A stretch of 64,000 nt of DNA from Balanoglossus misakiensis (GCA_040954595.2 CM082581.2:930001-994000); one strand, 5' to 3'; counted from the stretch's first letter, positions 1 to 13,800 are shown. Translations and numbers: made by a program. The notes: generated from the letters alone by a model not told the origin.

Positions 1-474
1 GTTATCTCTCATTAGCATATTACATACGGAGTCTATACACTATTCACGCTGACTGACTTCTCAGGACTGACCTATGGCACAGTAAATTATGGTCCTTGAC
101 TCTCGGCATGGATATATTCATGTCAAAATTATGAATAGAGGAGTTTAATAATGTTTCTAAAACCTGAGGGGGTTAATTTTTGTGTGGGTATGGCTGATAT
201 TTTTTTTTTTGTAACTTCAAGGTCACTTTGAATTTCGTGATCACAATTTTGTCAGTGGAAGTAAAGAAATTCTTCTCGATAAAACTTCATGAAAAATCAC
301 ATGTAGTACACTCATAGTACCAGTAATGTGCCTGGGGTGAAATAATTGTCAGAAATGGGTTGCTAGTTGCTTAACTTTCGTTGTGAAAAAAGTTGAAAAA
401 CTGTATGCAAATGAGCAATTCAAACGTTACTGGCCAGTTCAAGTGTTTGCATTGCATGATCCCCTGCTGTTTAA
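1..474. other. Non-coding flank, no gene recognised
   Basis: AT-rich sequence with a poly-T run near 200-211. An open frame from 383 runs into the repeated segment at 475, but its first part has no recognisable domain and no copy in the second repeat, so I treat it as chance. Nothing else is supported here. Confidence 0.5.
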
Positions 475-506
475 TTATCCCACTTACGTCCTGACTGTAA
501 CTGCAG

Positions 507-637
507 TAGTTGCTTACATCAGACTCCCACTATCTGCACGCAAGTTGTGGATGGATTTGCAGAGAGAGAGGCTAGTACACGGCACTCATGTGGACCTGCA
601 CTACCACATTTCTATTCAACATCAGGTCTCTGAGTAA
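507..637 (+). CDS. Putative 3'-terminal coding exon, copy 1
   Basis: A candidate acceptor (AG at 505-506, in CTGCAG) opens a 42-codon frame that ends at TAA 635-637. The peptide starts VAYIRLPLSARK, is rich in basic residues, and continues with HGTHVDLHYH before ending QHQVSE. An AATAAA signal lies 40 bp past the stop, followed by GT-rich sequence, as expected for a last exon. The frame is also open upstream of the acceptor, so the exon could start earlier. I do not recognise the family. No upstream exon is visible in the window, so this may be a captured gene end carried by the 652-bp repeat and not a working gene. The function is unknown. Confidence 0.4.
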
Positions 638-676
638 AAAGATGGCCATGTAAATTTTCTCTAAGTTTGTTAGAGA

Positions 677-682
677 AATAAA
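677..682 (+). promoter_or_regulatory. Putative poly(A) signal AATAAA, copy 1
   Basis: Canonical hexamer 40 bp after the stop of the candidate exon. A GT/T-rich stretch follows at about 715-740, as expected for a downstream element. Confidence 0.45.
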
Positions 683-1158
683 GTACAACTTTAGTGTTTC
701 ACTAATTGAGTTTCAGTGTTCTTGTATTGTCTCGTTTGCCCCATGCCAACCTCAAAGTAAACGTCAAATTTGCCATTTTTGACTTATTTGTCCTTGTAGT
801 GGGCCACATAGCATTTTAGTGCAACTTATGAAAATCTGAAGAACCAAATGCCTAATTTACCCATTCTGCACAGATTTATTTCAATGGTACAGACTTGATG
901 ATCAGTATAGCGCCCTCTGTGGTAGTATTTGGGGGGGGGGGGGTTAACCTAGCCTTTGTATGTTTATCCCTGTCCGGTTCCATTCCACTTGTATCTATGG
1001 TAACCTAATTATCAGCAGTAAAGGCCACAGCTTTGAAACAGTTTTAATATCAAGCACTCTGAATTACACGGCCATTCTCATTGGTGCATATAGTGTAGTC
1101 ACGTTGTATTTTACTGCAACTGGTGATTATCCCACTTACGTCCTGACTGTAACTGCAG

Positions 1159-1289
1159 TAGTTGCTTACATCAGACTCCCACTATCTGCACGCAAGTTGT
1201 GGATGGATTTGCAGAGAGAGAGGCTAGTACACGGCACTCATGTGGACCTGCACTACCACATTTCTATTCAACATCAGGTCTCTGAGTAA
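1159..1289 (+). CDS. Putative 3'-terminal coding exon, copy 2
   Basis: Duplicate of the exon at 507-637, shifted by 652 bp, with the same peptide and the same stop (1287-1289). Upstream of it, an open frame from 960 runs through the diverged 309-bp repeat and joins this exon. That join is a product of the duplication and does not establish a longer protein. The family is unrecognised. Confidence 0.35.
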
Positions 1290-1328
1290 AAAGATGGCCA
1301 TGTAAATTTTCTCTAAGTTTGTTAGAGA

Positions 1329-1334
1329 AATAAA
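1329..1334 (+). promoter_or_regulatory. Putative poly(A) signal AATAAA, copy 2
   Basis: Same hexamer and context as at 677-682, carried in the second direct repeat. Confidence 0.4.
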
Positions 1335-1779
1335 GTACAACTTTAGTGTTTCACTAATTGAGTTTCAGTGTTCTTGTATTGTCTCGTTTGCCCCATGCCA
1401 ACCTCAAAGTAAACGTCAAATTTGCCATTTTTGACTTATTTGTCCTTGTAGTGGGCCACATAGCATTTTAGTGCAACTTATGAAAATCTGAAGAACCAAA
1501 TGCCTAATTTACCCATTCTGCACAGATTTATTTCAATGGTACAGACTTGATGATCAGTATAGCGCCCTCTGTGGTAGTATTTGGGGGGGGGGGGTTAACC
1601 TAGCCTTTGTATGTTTATCCCTGTCCGGTTCCATTCCACTTGTATCTATGGTAACCTAATTATCAGCAGTAAAGGCCACAGCTTTGAAACAGTTTTAATA
1701 TCAAGCACTCTGAATTACACGGCCATTCTCATTGGTGCATATAGTGTAGTCACGTTGTATTTTACTGCAACTGGTGAAA

Positions 1780-2470
1780 GTCTCCTAAAAAACCAAATGT
1801 GTCTTTACCCACTGTGCACAGAGTATTTGAATGATACTCAGTTGATGGTCATATAGTATAGCGCCCTCTGTGGTAGTATTTTGATTATGGAGGTGGGGTT
1901 AAATCTTGTCTTTGCATATGTTTATCCCTGTCATGTTGCATTGGGCTTTTATCTATGGTAACCTAATTATCATCAGTAAAGGCCACAACTATGAAACAGT
2001 TTTAATATCAAGCACTCTCTGAATTACATGGCCATTCTCATTGGTGTATATAGTGTAGTCACGTTGTATTTTACTACAACTGATGAAAGTCTCCTAAAAA
2101 ACCAAATGTGTCTTTACCCACTGTGCACAGAGTATTTGAATGATACTCAGTTGATGGTCATATAGTATAGCGCCCTCTGTGGTAGTATTTTGATTATGGA
2201 GGTGGGGTTAAATCTTGTCTTTGCATATGTTTATCCCTGTCACGTTGCATTGGGCTTGTATCTATGGTAACCTAATTATCAGCAGTAAAGGCCACAACTA
2301 TGAAACAGTTTTAATATCAAGCACTCTCTGAATTACATGGCCATTCTCATTGGTGTATATAGTGTAGTCACGTTGTATTTTACTACAACTGATGAAAGTC
2401 TCCTAAAAAACCAAATGTGTCTTTACCCACTGTGCACAGAGTATTTGAATGATACTCAGTTGATGGTCAT
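1780..2470 (+). repeat. 309-bp tandem repeat, two full units and a partial
   Basis: The marker GTCTCCTAAAAAACC starts at 1780, 2089 and 2398, giving a 309-bp period. The third unit stops after about 73 bp at the satellite junction. More diverged members (about 827-1126 and 1479-1777) sit inside the two larger direct repeats. Shared landmarks are GCGCCCTCTGTGGTAGTATT and a G-rich tract. No coding capacity is apparent. Confidence 0.85.
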
Positions 2471-5220
2471 TTTTTGATGATTTTCACCCATGATTTTTTT
2501 CAAAAATCGACGAAATTTTGAGATTTTGCAAAGTCGAAAATTTGTCATTTTTTGATGATTTTCACCCATGATTTTTTTTCAAAAATCGACGAAATTTTGA
2601 GATTTTGCATAATCGAAAATGTGTCATTTTTTGATGATTTTCACCCATGATTTTTTTACAAAAATCGACGAAATTTTGAGATTTTGCAAAGTCGAAAATT
2701 TGTCATTTTTTGATGATTTTCACCCATGTTTTTTTTTTTTTAATTGACGAACCTATGATTTTTTTCAAAATCGACGAAATTTTGTGATTTTACAAAGTCG
2801 AAAATTTTGTCATTTTTTGATGATTTTCAACCATGATTTTTTTTCAAAAATCGACGAAAATTTGAGATTTTGCAAAGACGAAAATTTGTCATTTTTGATG
2901 ATTTTTACCCATGATTTTTATTCAAAAATGGACGAAATTTTGAGATTTTGCAAAGACGAAAATTTGTCATTTTTTGATGATTTTCACCCATGATTTTTTT
3001 TCAAAAATCGACGAAATTTTGAGATTTTGCAAAGTCGAAAATTTGTCATTTTTTGATGATTTTCAACCATTATTTTTTTTCAAAATCGACGAAATTTTGA
3101 GATTTTGCAAAGTCGAAAATTTGTCATTTTTTGATGATTTTCCCCCATGTTTTTTTTTTTAAAATGGACGAAATTTTGAGATTTTGCAAAGACGAAAATT
3201 TGTCATTTTTTGATGATTTTTACCCATGATTTTTTTTCAAAAACGGACGAAATTTTGAGATTTTGCAAAGTCGAAAATTTGTCATTTTTTGACAATTTTC
3301 ACCAATATTATTTTTCAAAAACCGACGAAATTTTGAGATTTAGCAAAGTCGAAAATTTGTCATTTTTTGATGATTTTCACCTATGATTTTTTTTCAAAAA
3401 TCGAATAAATTTTGAGATTTTGCAAAGTCGAAAATTTGTCATTTTTTGATGATTTTCACCCATGATTTTTTACAAAAATCGACGAAATTTTGAGATTTTG
3501 CAAAGTCGAAAATTTGTAATTTTTTGATGATTTTCACCCATGATTTTTTTCAAAAATCGACGAAATTGTGAGATTCTGCAAAGTCGATAATTTGTCATTT
3601 TTTGATGATTTTCCCCCAATGGTTTTTTTCAAAATCGACGAAATTTTGAGATTTTGCAAAGTCGAAAATTTGTAATTTTTTGATGATTTTCACCCATGAT
3701 TTTTTTTCAAAAATCGACGAAATTTTGAGATTTTGCAAAGTCGAAAATTTGTCATTTTTTGATGATTTTCACCCATGTTTTTTTTTTTTAAATCGACGAA
3801 CCTATGATTTTTTTCAAAATCGACGAAATTTTGTGATTTTACAAAGTCGAAAATTTTGTCATTTTTTGATGATTTTCAACCATGATTTTTTTTCAAAAAT
3901 CGACGAAAATTTGAGATTTTGCAAAGACGAAAATTTGTCATTTTTGATGATTTTTACCCATGATTTTTTTTCAAAAATGGACGAAATTTTGAGATTTTGC
4001 AAAGACGAACATTTGTCATTTTTTGATGATTTTCACCCATGATTTTTTTTCAAAAATCGACGAAATTTTGAGATTTTGCAAAGAGGAAAATTTGTCATTT
4101 TTTCATGATTTTCCCCCATGATTTTTTTAAAAAATCGACGAAATTTTGTGATTTTACAAAGTCGAAAATTTTGTCATTTTTTGATGATTTTCAACTATGA
4201 TTTTTTTTCAAAAATCGACGAAAACTTGAGATTTTGCAAAGACGAAAATTTGTCATTTTTGATGATTTTTACCCATGATTTTTTTTCAAAAATGGACGAA
4301 ATTTTGAGATTTTGCAAAGTTGTAAATGTGTAATTTTTTGATGATTTTCACCAGTTTTTTTTTTCAAAATTTGTCATTTTTTCATGATTTTCCCCCATGA
4401 TTTTTTTCAAAAACCGACGAAAATTTGAGATTTTGCAAAGACGAAAATTTGTCATTTTTGATGATTTTTACCCATGATTTTTTTTCAAAAATGGACGAAA
4501 TTTTGAGATTTTGCAAAGACGAAAATTTGTCATTTTTTGATGATTTTCACCAATGATTTTTTTTCAAAAAACGACGAAATTTTGAGATTTTGCAGAGGAA
4601 AATGTGTCATTTTTTGATGATTTTCACCCGTTTTTTTTTCAAAATTTGTCATTTTTTGATGATTTTCACCCATGTTTTTTTTAAAAAAATCGACGAACCT
4701 ATGATTTTTTTCAAAATCGACGAAATTTTGTGATTTTACAAAGTCGAAAATTTTGTCATTTTTTGATGATTTTCAACCATGATTTTTTTTCAAAAATCGA
4801 CGAAAATTTGAGATTTTGCAAAGACGAAAATTTGTCATTTTTGATGATTTTTACCCATGATTTTTTTTCAAAAATGGACGAAATTTTGAGATTTTGCAAA
4901 GACGAAAATTTGTCATTTTTTGATGATTTTCACCATGATTTTTTTTCAAAAATCGACGAAATTTTGAGATTTTGCAAAGTCGAAAATTTGTCATTTTTTG
5001 ATGATTTTCACCCATGATTTTTTTTCAAAAATCGACGAAATTTTGAGATTTTGCAGAGAGGAAAATTTGTCATATTTTCATGATTTTCCCCCATGATTTT
5101 TTTCAAAAATCGACGAAATTTTGAGATTTTGCAAAGTCGAAAATTTGTCATTTTTTGATGATTTTCACCCATGATTTTTTCAAAAATTGACGAAATGTTG
5201 AGATTTTGCAAAGTCGAAAA

Positions 5221-7197
5221 TTTGTCATTTTTTGATAATTTTCACCCATGATTTTTTTCAAAAATGGACGAAATTTTGAGATTTTGCAAAGAGGAAAATT
5301 TGTCATTTTCTTCATGATTTCCCCCCATGATTTTTTTCAAAAATCGACGAAATTTTGAGATTTTGCAAAGTCGAAAATTTTGTCATTTTTTGATGATTTT
5401 TCAACCATGATTTTTTTTCAAAAATCGACGAAAATTTGAGATTTTGCAAAGATGAAAATTTGTCATTTTTGATGATTTTTACCCATAATTTTTTTTCAGA
5501 AATGGACGAAATTTTGAGATTTTGCAAAGACGAAAATTTGTCATTTTTTGATGATTTTCACCCATGATTTTTTTTCAAAAATCGACGAAATTTTGAGATT
5601 TTGCAAAGAGGAAAATTTGTCATTTTTTTCATGATTTTCCCCCATGATTTTTTTCAAAAATTGACGAAATTTTGAGATTTTGCAAAGTCGACGAAAATGT
5701 GTCATTTTTTGATGATTTTCACCCGTTTTTTTTCAAAAATCGACGAAATTTTGAGATTTTGCAAAATCGAAAATTTGTCATTTTTTGATGATTTTCACCC
5801 ATGATTTTTTTTAAAAAATCGACGAAATTTTGAGATTTTGCAAAGTCGTAAATGTGTCATTTTTTGATGATTTTCACCCGTTTTTTTTTCAAAATTTGTC
5901 ATTTTTTGATGATTTTTACCCATGATTTTTTTTCAAAAATGGACGAAATTTTGAGATTTTGCAAAGTCGAAAATTTGTTATTTTTTGATGATTTTCACCC
6001 ATGTCTTTTTTTAAAAATCGACGAACTTTTGAGATTTTGCAAAGAGGAAAATTTGTCATTTTTTTCATGATTTTCCCCCATGATTTTTTTCAAAAATTGA
6101 CGAAATTTTGAGATTTTGCAAAGTCGACGAAAATGTGTCATTTTTTGATGATTTTCACCCGTTTTTTTTCAAAAATCGACGAAATTTTGAGATTTTGCAA
6201 AGTCGAAAATTTGTCATTTTTTGATAATTTTCACCCATGATTTTTTTCAAAAATGGACGAAATTTTGAGATTTTGCAAAGAGGAAAATTTGTCATTTTTT
6301 CATGATTTCCCCCCATGATTTTTTTCAAAAATCGACGAAATTTTGAGATTTTGCAAAGTCGAAAATTTTGTCATTTTTTGATGATTTTTCAACCATGATT
6401 TTTTTTCAAAAATCGACGAAAATTTGAGATTTTGCAAAGATGAAAATTTGTCATTTTTGATGATTTTTACCCATAATTTTTTTTCAGAAATGGACGAAAT
6501 TTTGAGATTTTGCAAAGACGAAAATTTGTCATTTTTTGATGATTTTCACCCATGATTTTTTTTCAAAAATCGACGAAATTTTGAGATTTTGCAAAGAGGA
6601 AAATTTGTCATTTTTTTCATGATTTTCCCCCATGATTTTTTTCAAAAATTGACGAAATTTTGAGATTTTGCAAAGTCGACGAAAATGTGTCATTTTTTGA
6701 TGATTTTCACCCGTTTTTTTTCAAAAATCGACGAAATTTTGAGATTTTGCAAAATCGAAAATTTGTCATTTTTTGATGATTTTCACCCATGATTTTTTTT
6801 AAAAAATCGACGAAATTTTGAGATTTTGCAAAGTCGTAAATGTGTCATTTTTTGATGATTTTCACCCGTTTTTTTTTCAAAATTTGTCATTTTTTGATGA
6901 TGTTTACCCATGATTTTTTTTCAAAAATGGACGAAATTTTGAGATTTTGCAAAGTCGAAAATTTGTTATTTTTTGATGATTTTCACCCATGTCTTTTTTT
7001 AAAAATCGACGAACTTTTGAGATTTTGCAAAGAGGAAAATTTGTCATTTTTTTCATGATTTTCCCCCATGATTTTTTTCAAAAATTGACGAAATTTTGAG
7101 ATTTTGCAAAGTCGACGAAAATGTGTCATTTTTTGATGATTTTCACCCGTTTTTTTTCAAAAATCGACGAAATTTTGAGATTTTGCAAAATCGAAAA
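5221..7197 (+). repeat. Two tandem about 988-bp higher-order blocks in the satellite
   Basis: The variant order at about 5221-6209 recurs at about 6210-7197 with 988-989 bp offset. It includes the rare variants CCCATAATTTTTTTTCAG, GATTTCCCCCCATG and CACCCATGTC. A 1-nt indel separates the two. The block covers roughly a dozen basic units, so amplification here copied multi-unit blocks. Confidence 0.8.
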
Positions 7198-10100
7198 TTT
7201 GTCATTTTTTGATGATTTTCACCCATGATTTTTTTTTAAAAATCGACGAAATTTTGAGATTTTGCAAAGTCGTAAATGTGTCATTTTTTGATGATTTTCA
7301 CCCGGTTTTTTTTCAAAAATCGACGAAATTTTGAGATTTTGCAAAGTCGTAAATGTGTCATTTTTTGATGATTTTCACCCGTTTTTTTTTCAAAATTTGT
7401 CATTTTTTGATGATTTTCACCCATGATTTTCTTCAAAAATCGACGAAATTTTGAGATTTTGCAAAGTCGAAAATTTGTCATTTTTTGATGATTTTCACCT
7501 ATGATTTTTTTCAAAAATCAACAAAATTTTGAGATTTTGCAAAGTCGAAAATTTGTCATTTTTGATGATTTTTACCCATGATTTTTTTTCAAAAATGGAC
7601 GAAATTTTGAGATTTTGCAAAGACGAAAATTTGTCATTTTTTGATGATTTTCACCCATGATTTTTTTTCAAAAATCGACGAAATTTTTAGATTTTGCAAA
7701 GAGGAAAATTTGTCATTTTTTCATGATTTTCCCCCATGATTTTTTTCAAAAATCGACGAAATTTTGTGATTTTACAAAGTCGAAAATTTTGTCATTTTTT
7801 GATGATTTTCAACCATGATTTTTTTTCAAAAATCGACGAAAACTTGAGATTTTGCAAAGACAAAAATTTGTCATTTTTGATGATTTTTACCCATGATTTT
7901 TTTTCAAAAATGGACGAAATTTTGAGATTTTGCAAAGACGAAAATTTGACATTTTTTGATGATTTTCACCCATGATTTTTTTTCAAAAATCGACGAAATT
8001 TTGAGATTTTGCAAAGTCGTAAATGTGTCATTTTTTGATGATTTTCACCAGTTTTTTTTTTCAAAATTTGTCATTTTTTCATGATTTTCCCCCATGATTT
8101 TTTTCAAAAATCGACGAAATTTTGAGATTTTGCAAAGTCGAAAATTTGTCATTTTTTGATGATTTTCACCCATGATTTTTTTCAAAAATCGACGAAATTT
8201 TGAGATTTTGCAAAGTCGAAAATTTGTCATTTTTTGATGATTTTCCCCCGTTTTTTTTTTAAAATGGACGAAATTTTGAGATTTTGCAAAGACGAAAATT
8301 TGTCATTTTATGATGATTTTCACCCATGATTTTTTTCAAAAATCGACGAAATTTTGAGATTTTGCAAAGTCGACGAAAATGTGTCATTTTTTGATGATTT
8401 TCACCCGTTTTTTTTTCAAAATTTGTCATTTTTTGATGATTTTCACCCATGATTTTTTCAAAAATTGACGAAATTTTGAGATTTTGCAAAGTCGAAAATT
8501 TGTCATTTTTTGATGATTTTCACCCATGATTTTTTTCAAAAATCGACGAAATTTTGAGATTTTGCAAAGTCGAAAATTTGTCATTTTTTGATGATTTTCC
8601 CCCCTTTTTTTTTTAAAATGGACGAAATGTTGAGATTTTGCAAAGACGAAAATTTGTCATTTTTTGATGATTTTCACCCATGATTTTTTCAAAAATTGAC
8701 GAAATTTTGAGATTTTCCAAAGTCGAAAATTTGTCATTTTTTGATGATTTTCACACATGATTTTTTTTAAAAATCGACGAAATTGTGAGATTTTGCAAAG
8801 ACGAAAATTTGTCATTTTTTGATGAATTTTACCCATGATTTTTTTTCAAAAATGGACGAAATTTTGAGATTTTGCAAAGAGGAAAATTTGTCATTTTTTC
8901 ATGATTTTCCCCCATGATTTTTTCAAAAATCGACGAAATTTTGAGATTTTGCAAAGTCGATACTTTGTCATTTTTTGATGATTTTCCCCCAATGGTTTTT
9001 TTCAAAATCGACGAAATTTTGAGATTTTGCAAAGTCGAAAATTTGTAATTTTTTGATGATTTTCACCCATGATTTTTTTTCAAAAATCGACGAAATTTTG
9101 GAGATTTTGCAAAGTCGAAAATTTGTCATTTTTTGATGATTTTCACCCATGTTTTTTTTTTTTAAATCGACGAACCTATGATTTTTTTCAAAATCGACGA
9201 AATTTTGTGATTTTACAAAGTCGAAAATTTTGTCATTTTTTGATGATTTTCAACCATGATTTTTTTTCAAAAATCGACGAAAATTTGAGATTTTGCAAAG
9301 ACGAAAATTTGTCATTTTTGATGATTTTTACCCATGATTTTTATTCAAAAATGGACGAAATTTTGAGATTTTGCAAAGACGAAAATTTGTCATTTTTTGA
9401 TGATTTTCACCCATGATTTTTTTTCAAAAATCGACGAAATTTTGAGATTTTGCAAAGTCGAAAATTTGTCATTTTTTGATGATTTTCCCCCATGTTTTTT
9501 TTTTTAAAATGGACGAAATTTTTTTTTTTGCAAAGACGAAAATTTGTCATTTTTTGATGATTTTTACCCATGATTTTTTTCAAAAATGGACGAAATTTTG
9601 AGATTTTGCAAAGTCGAAAATTTGTCATTTTTTGATGATTTTCAACCATTATTTTTTTTCAAAATCGACGAAATTTTGAGATTTTGCAAAGTCGAAAATT
9701 TGTCATTTTTTGATGATTTTCCCCCATGTTTTTTTTTTTAAAATGGACGAAATTTTGAGATTTTGCAAAGACGAAAATTTGTCATTTTTTGATGATTTTT
9801 ACCCATGATTTTTTTTCAAAAATGGACGAAATTTTGAGATTTTGCAAAGTCGAAAATTTGTCATTTTTTGATGATTTTCACCAATATTATTTTTCAAAAA
9901 TCGACGAAATTGTGAGATTTTGCAAAGACGAAAATTTGTCATTTTTTGATGAATTTTACCCATGATTTTTTTTTCAAAAATGGACGAAATTTTGAGATTT
10001 TGCAAAGTCGAAAATTTGTTATTTTTTGATGATTTCACCCATGTCTTTTTTTAAAAATCGACGAAATTTTGAGATTTTGCAAAGAGGAAAATTTGTCATT

Positions 10101-10249
10101 TTTTCATGATTTTCCCCCATGATTTTTTTCAAAAATCGACGAAATTTTGAGATTTTGCAAAGTCGACGAAAATGTGTCATTTTTTGATGATTTTCACCCG
10201 TTTTTTTTTCAAAATTTGTCATTTTTTGATGATTTTCACCCATGTTTTT

Positions 10250-13200
10250 TTTTAAAAAATCGACGAACCTTTGATTTGTTTCAAAATCGACGAAATTTTG
10301 TGATTTTACAAAGTCGAAAATTTTGTCATTTTTTGATGATTTTCAACCATGATTTTTTTTCAAAAATCGACGAAAATTTGAGATTTTGCAAAGACGAAAA
10401 TTTGTCATTTTTGATGATTTTTACCCATGATTTTTTTTCAAAAATGGACGAAATTTTGAGATTTTGCAAAGACGAACATTTGTCATTTTTTGATGATTTT
10501 CACCCATGATTTTTTTAAAAAATCGACGAAATTTTGTGATTTTACAAAGTCGAAAATTTTGTCATTTTTTGATGATTTTCAACTATGATTTTTTTTCAAA
10601 AATCGACGAAAACTTGAGATTTTGCAAAGACGAAAATTTGTCATTTTTGATGATTTTTACCCATGATTTTTTTTCAAAAATGGACGAAATTTTGAGATTT
10701 TGCAAAGACGAAAATTTGTCATTTTTTGATGATTTTCACCCATGAACTTTTTTCAAAAATCGACGAAATTTTGAGATTTTGCAAAGTTGTAAATGTGTCA
10801 TTTTTTGATGATTTTCACCAGTTTTTTTTTTCAAAATTTGTCATTTTTTCATGATTTTCCCCCATGATTTTTTTCAAAAACCGACGAAAATTTGAGATTT
10901 TGCAAAGACGAAAATTTGTCATTTTTGATGATTTTTACCCATGATTTTTTTTAAAAAATGGACGAAATTTTGAGATTTTGCAAAGACGAAAATTTGTCAT
11001 TTTTTGATGATTTTCACCAATGATTTTTTTTCAAAAAACGACGAAATTTTGAGATTTTGCAGAGGAAAATGTGTCATTTTTTGATGATTTTCACCCGTTT
11101 TTTTTTCAAAATTTGTCATTTTTTGATGATTTTCACCCATGTTTTTTTTTAAAAAATCGACGAACCTATGATTTTTTTCAAAATCGACGAAATTTTGTGA
11201 TTTTACAAAGTCGAAAATTTTGTCATTTTTTGATGATTTTCAACCATGATTTTTTTTCAAAAATCGACGAAAATTTGAGATTTTGCAAAGACGAAAATTT
11301 GTCATTTTTGATGATTTTTACCCATGATTTTTTTTCAAAAATGGACGAAATTTTGAGATTTTGCAAAGACGAAAATTTGTCATTTTTTGATGATTTTCAC
11401 CATGATTTTTTTTCAAAAATCGACGAAATTTTGAGATTTTGCAAAGTCGAAAATTTGTCATTTTTTGATGATTTTCACCCATGATTTTTTTTCAAAAATC
11501 GACGAAATTTTGAGATTTTGCAGAGAGGAAAATTTGTCATATTTTCATGATTTTCCCCCATGATTTTTTTCAAAAATCGACGAAATTTTGAGATTTTGCA
11601 AAGTCGAAAATTTGTCATTTTTTGATGATTTTCACCCATGATTTTTTCAAAAATTGACGAAATGTTGAGATTTTGCAAAGTCGAAAATTTGTCATTTTTT
11701 GATAATTTTCACCCATGATTTTTTTCAAAAATGGACGAAATTTTGAGATTTTGCAAAGAGGAAAATTTGTCATTTTTTCATGATTTTCCCCCATGATTTT
11801 TTTCAAAAATCGACGAAATTTTGAGATTTTGCAAAGTCGAAAATTTTGTCATTTTTTGATGATTTTTCAACCATGATTTTTTTTCAAAAATCGACGAAAA
11901 TTTGAGATTTTGCAAAGATGAAAATTTGTCATTTTTGATGATTTTTACCCATAATTTTTTTTCAGAAATGGACGAAATTTTGAGATTTTGCAAAGACGAA
12001 AATTTGTCATTTTTTGATGATTTTCACCCATGATTTTTTTTCAAAAATCGACGAAATTTTGAGATTTTGCAAAGAGGAAAATTTGTCATTTTTTTCATGA
12101 TTTTCCCCCATGATTTTTTTCAAAAATTGACGAAATTTTGAGATTTTGCAAAGTCGACGAAAATGTGTCATTTTTTGATGATTTTCACCCGTTTTTTTTC
12201 AAAAATCGACGAAATTTTGAGATTTTGCAAAATCGAAAATTTGTCATTTTTTGATGATTTTCACCCATGATTTTTTTTAAAAAATCGACGAAATTTTGAG
12301 ATTTTGCAAAGTCGTAAATGTGTCATTTTTTGATGATTTTCACCCGTTTTTTTTTCAAAATTTGTCATTTTTTGATGATTTTTACCCATGATTTTTTTTC
12401 AAAAATGGACGAAATTTTGAGATTTTGCAAAGTCGAAAATTTGTTATTTTTTGATGATTTTCACCCATGTCTTTTTTTAAAAATCGACGAACTTTTGAGA
12501 TTTTGCAAAGAGGAAAATTTGTCATTTTTTTCATGATTTTCCCCCATGATTTTTTTCAAAAATTGACGAAATTTTGAGATTTTGCAAAGTCGACGAAAAT
12601 GTGTCATTTTTTGATGATTTTCACCCGTTTTTTTTCAAAAATCGACGAAATTTTGAGATTTTGCAAAATCGAAAATTTGTCATTTTTTGATGATTTTCAC
12701 CCATGATTTTTTTTTAAAAATCGACGAAATTTTGAGATTTTGCAAAGTCGTAAATGTGTCATTTTTTGATGATTTTCACCCGGTTTTTTTTCAAAAATCG
12801 ACGAAATTTTGAGATTTTGCAAAGTCATAAATGTGTCATTTTTTGATGATTTTCACCCGTTTTTTTTTCAAAATTTGTCATTTTTTGATGATTTTCACCC
12901 ATGATTTTCTTCAAAAATCGACGAAATTTTGAGATTTTGCAAAGTCGAAAATTTGTCATTTTTTGATGATTTTCACCTATGATTTTTTTCAAAAATCAAC
13001 AAAATTTTGAGATTTTGCAAAGTCGAAAATTTGTCATTTTTGATGATTTTTACCCATGATTTTTTTTCAAAAATGGACGAAATTTTGAGATTTTGCAAAG
13101 ACGAAAATTTGTCATTTTTTGATGATTTTCACCCATGATTTTTTTTCAAAAATCGACGAAATTTTTAGATTTTGCAAAGAGGAAAATTTGTCATTTTTTC

Positions 13201-13800
13201 ATGATTTTCCCCCATGATTTTTTTCAAAAATCGACGAAATTTTGTGATTTTACAAAGTCGAAAATTTTGTCATTTTTTGATGATTTTCAACCATGATTTT
13301 TTTTCAAAAATCGACGAAAACTTGAGATTTTGCAAAGACAAAAATTTGTCATTTTTGATGATTTTTACCCATGATTTTTTTTCAAAAATGGACGAAATTT
13401 TGAGATTTTGCAAAGACGAAAATTTGACATTTTTTGATGATTTTCACCCATGATTTTTTTTCAAAAATCGACGAAATTTTGAGATTTTGCAAAGTCGTAA
13501 ATGTGTCATTTTTTGATGATTTTCACCAGTTTTTTTTTCAAAATTTGTCATTTTTTCATGATTTTCCCCCATGATTTTTTTCAAAAATCGACGAAATTTT
13601 GAGATTTTGCAAAGTCGAAAATTTGTCATTTTTTGATGATTTTCACCCATGATTTTTTTCAAAAATCGACGAAATTTTGAGATTTTGCAAAGTCGAAAAT
13701 TTGTCATTTTTTGATGATTTTCCCCCGTTTTTTTTTTAAAATGGACGAAATTTTGAGATTTTGCAAAGACGAAAATTTGTCATTTTATGATGATTTTCAC
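10250..13800 (+). repeat. Large satellite block duplicated from about 3.8-8.3 kb
   Basis: Variant strings near 3680-6200 reappear 6466-6467 bp downstream (examples 5008 to 11475 and 5852 to 12318). Those near 7280-8300 reappear about 5478 bp downstream (7736 to 13214). The 988-bp difference equals one higher-order block, so one copy gained or lost that block after the large duplication. Confidence 0.75.

Larger units (their letters stand above)
475..1126 (+). repeat. 652-bp direct repeat, copy 1
   Basis: The segment from 475 recurs immediately downstream from 1127 at near identity. The offset is 652 bp before and 651 bp after a poly-G run near 931, which has 13 G in this copy and 12 in the next. 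The unit holds a putative terminal exon with an AATAAA signal, followed from about 827 by a diverged copy of the 309-bp repeat found at 1780-2470. Near identity means a very recent duplication or an assembly artefact at the G run. Confidence 0.9.
1127..1777 (+). repeat. 651-bp direct repeat, copy 2
   Basis: Second copy of the segment at 475-1126, abutting it directly. It ends where the canonical 309-bp tandem units begin. By eye, the clearest difference from copy 1 is the length of the poly-G run (12 G near 1583-1594). Confidence 0.9.
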
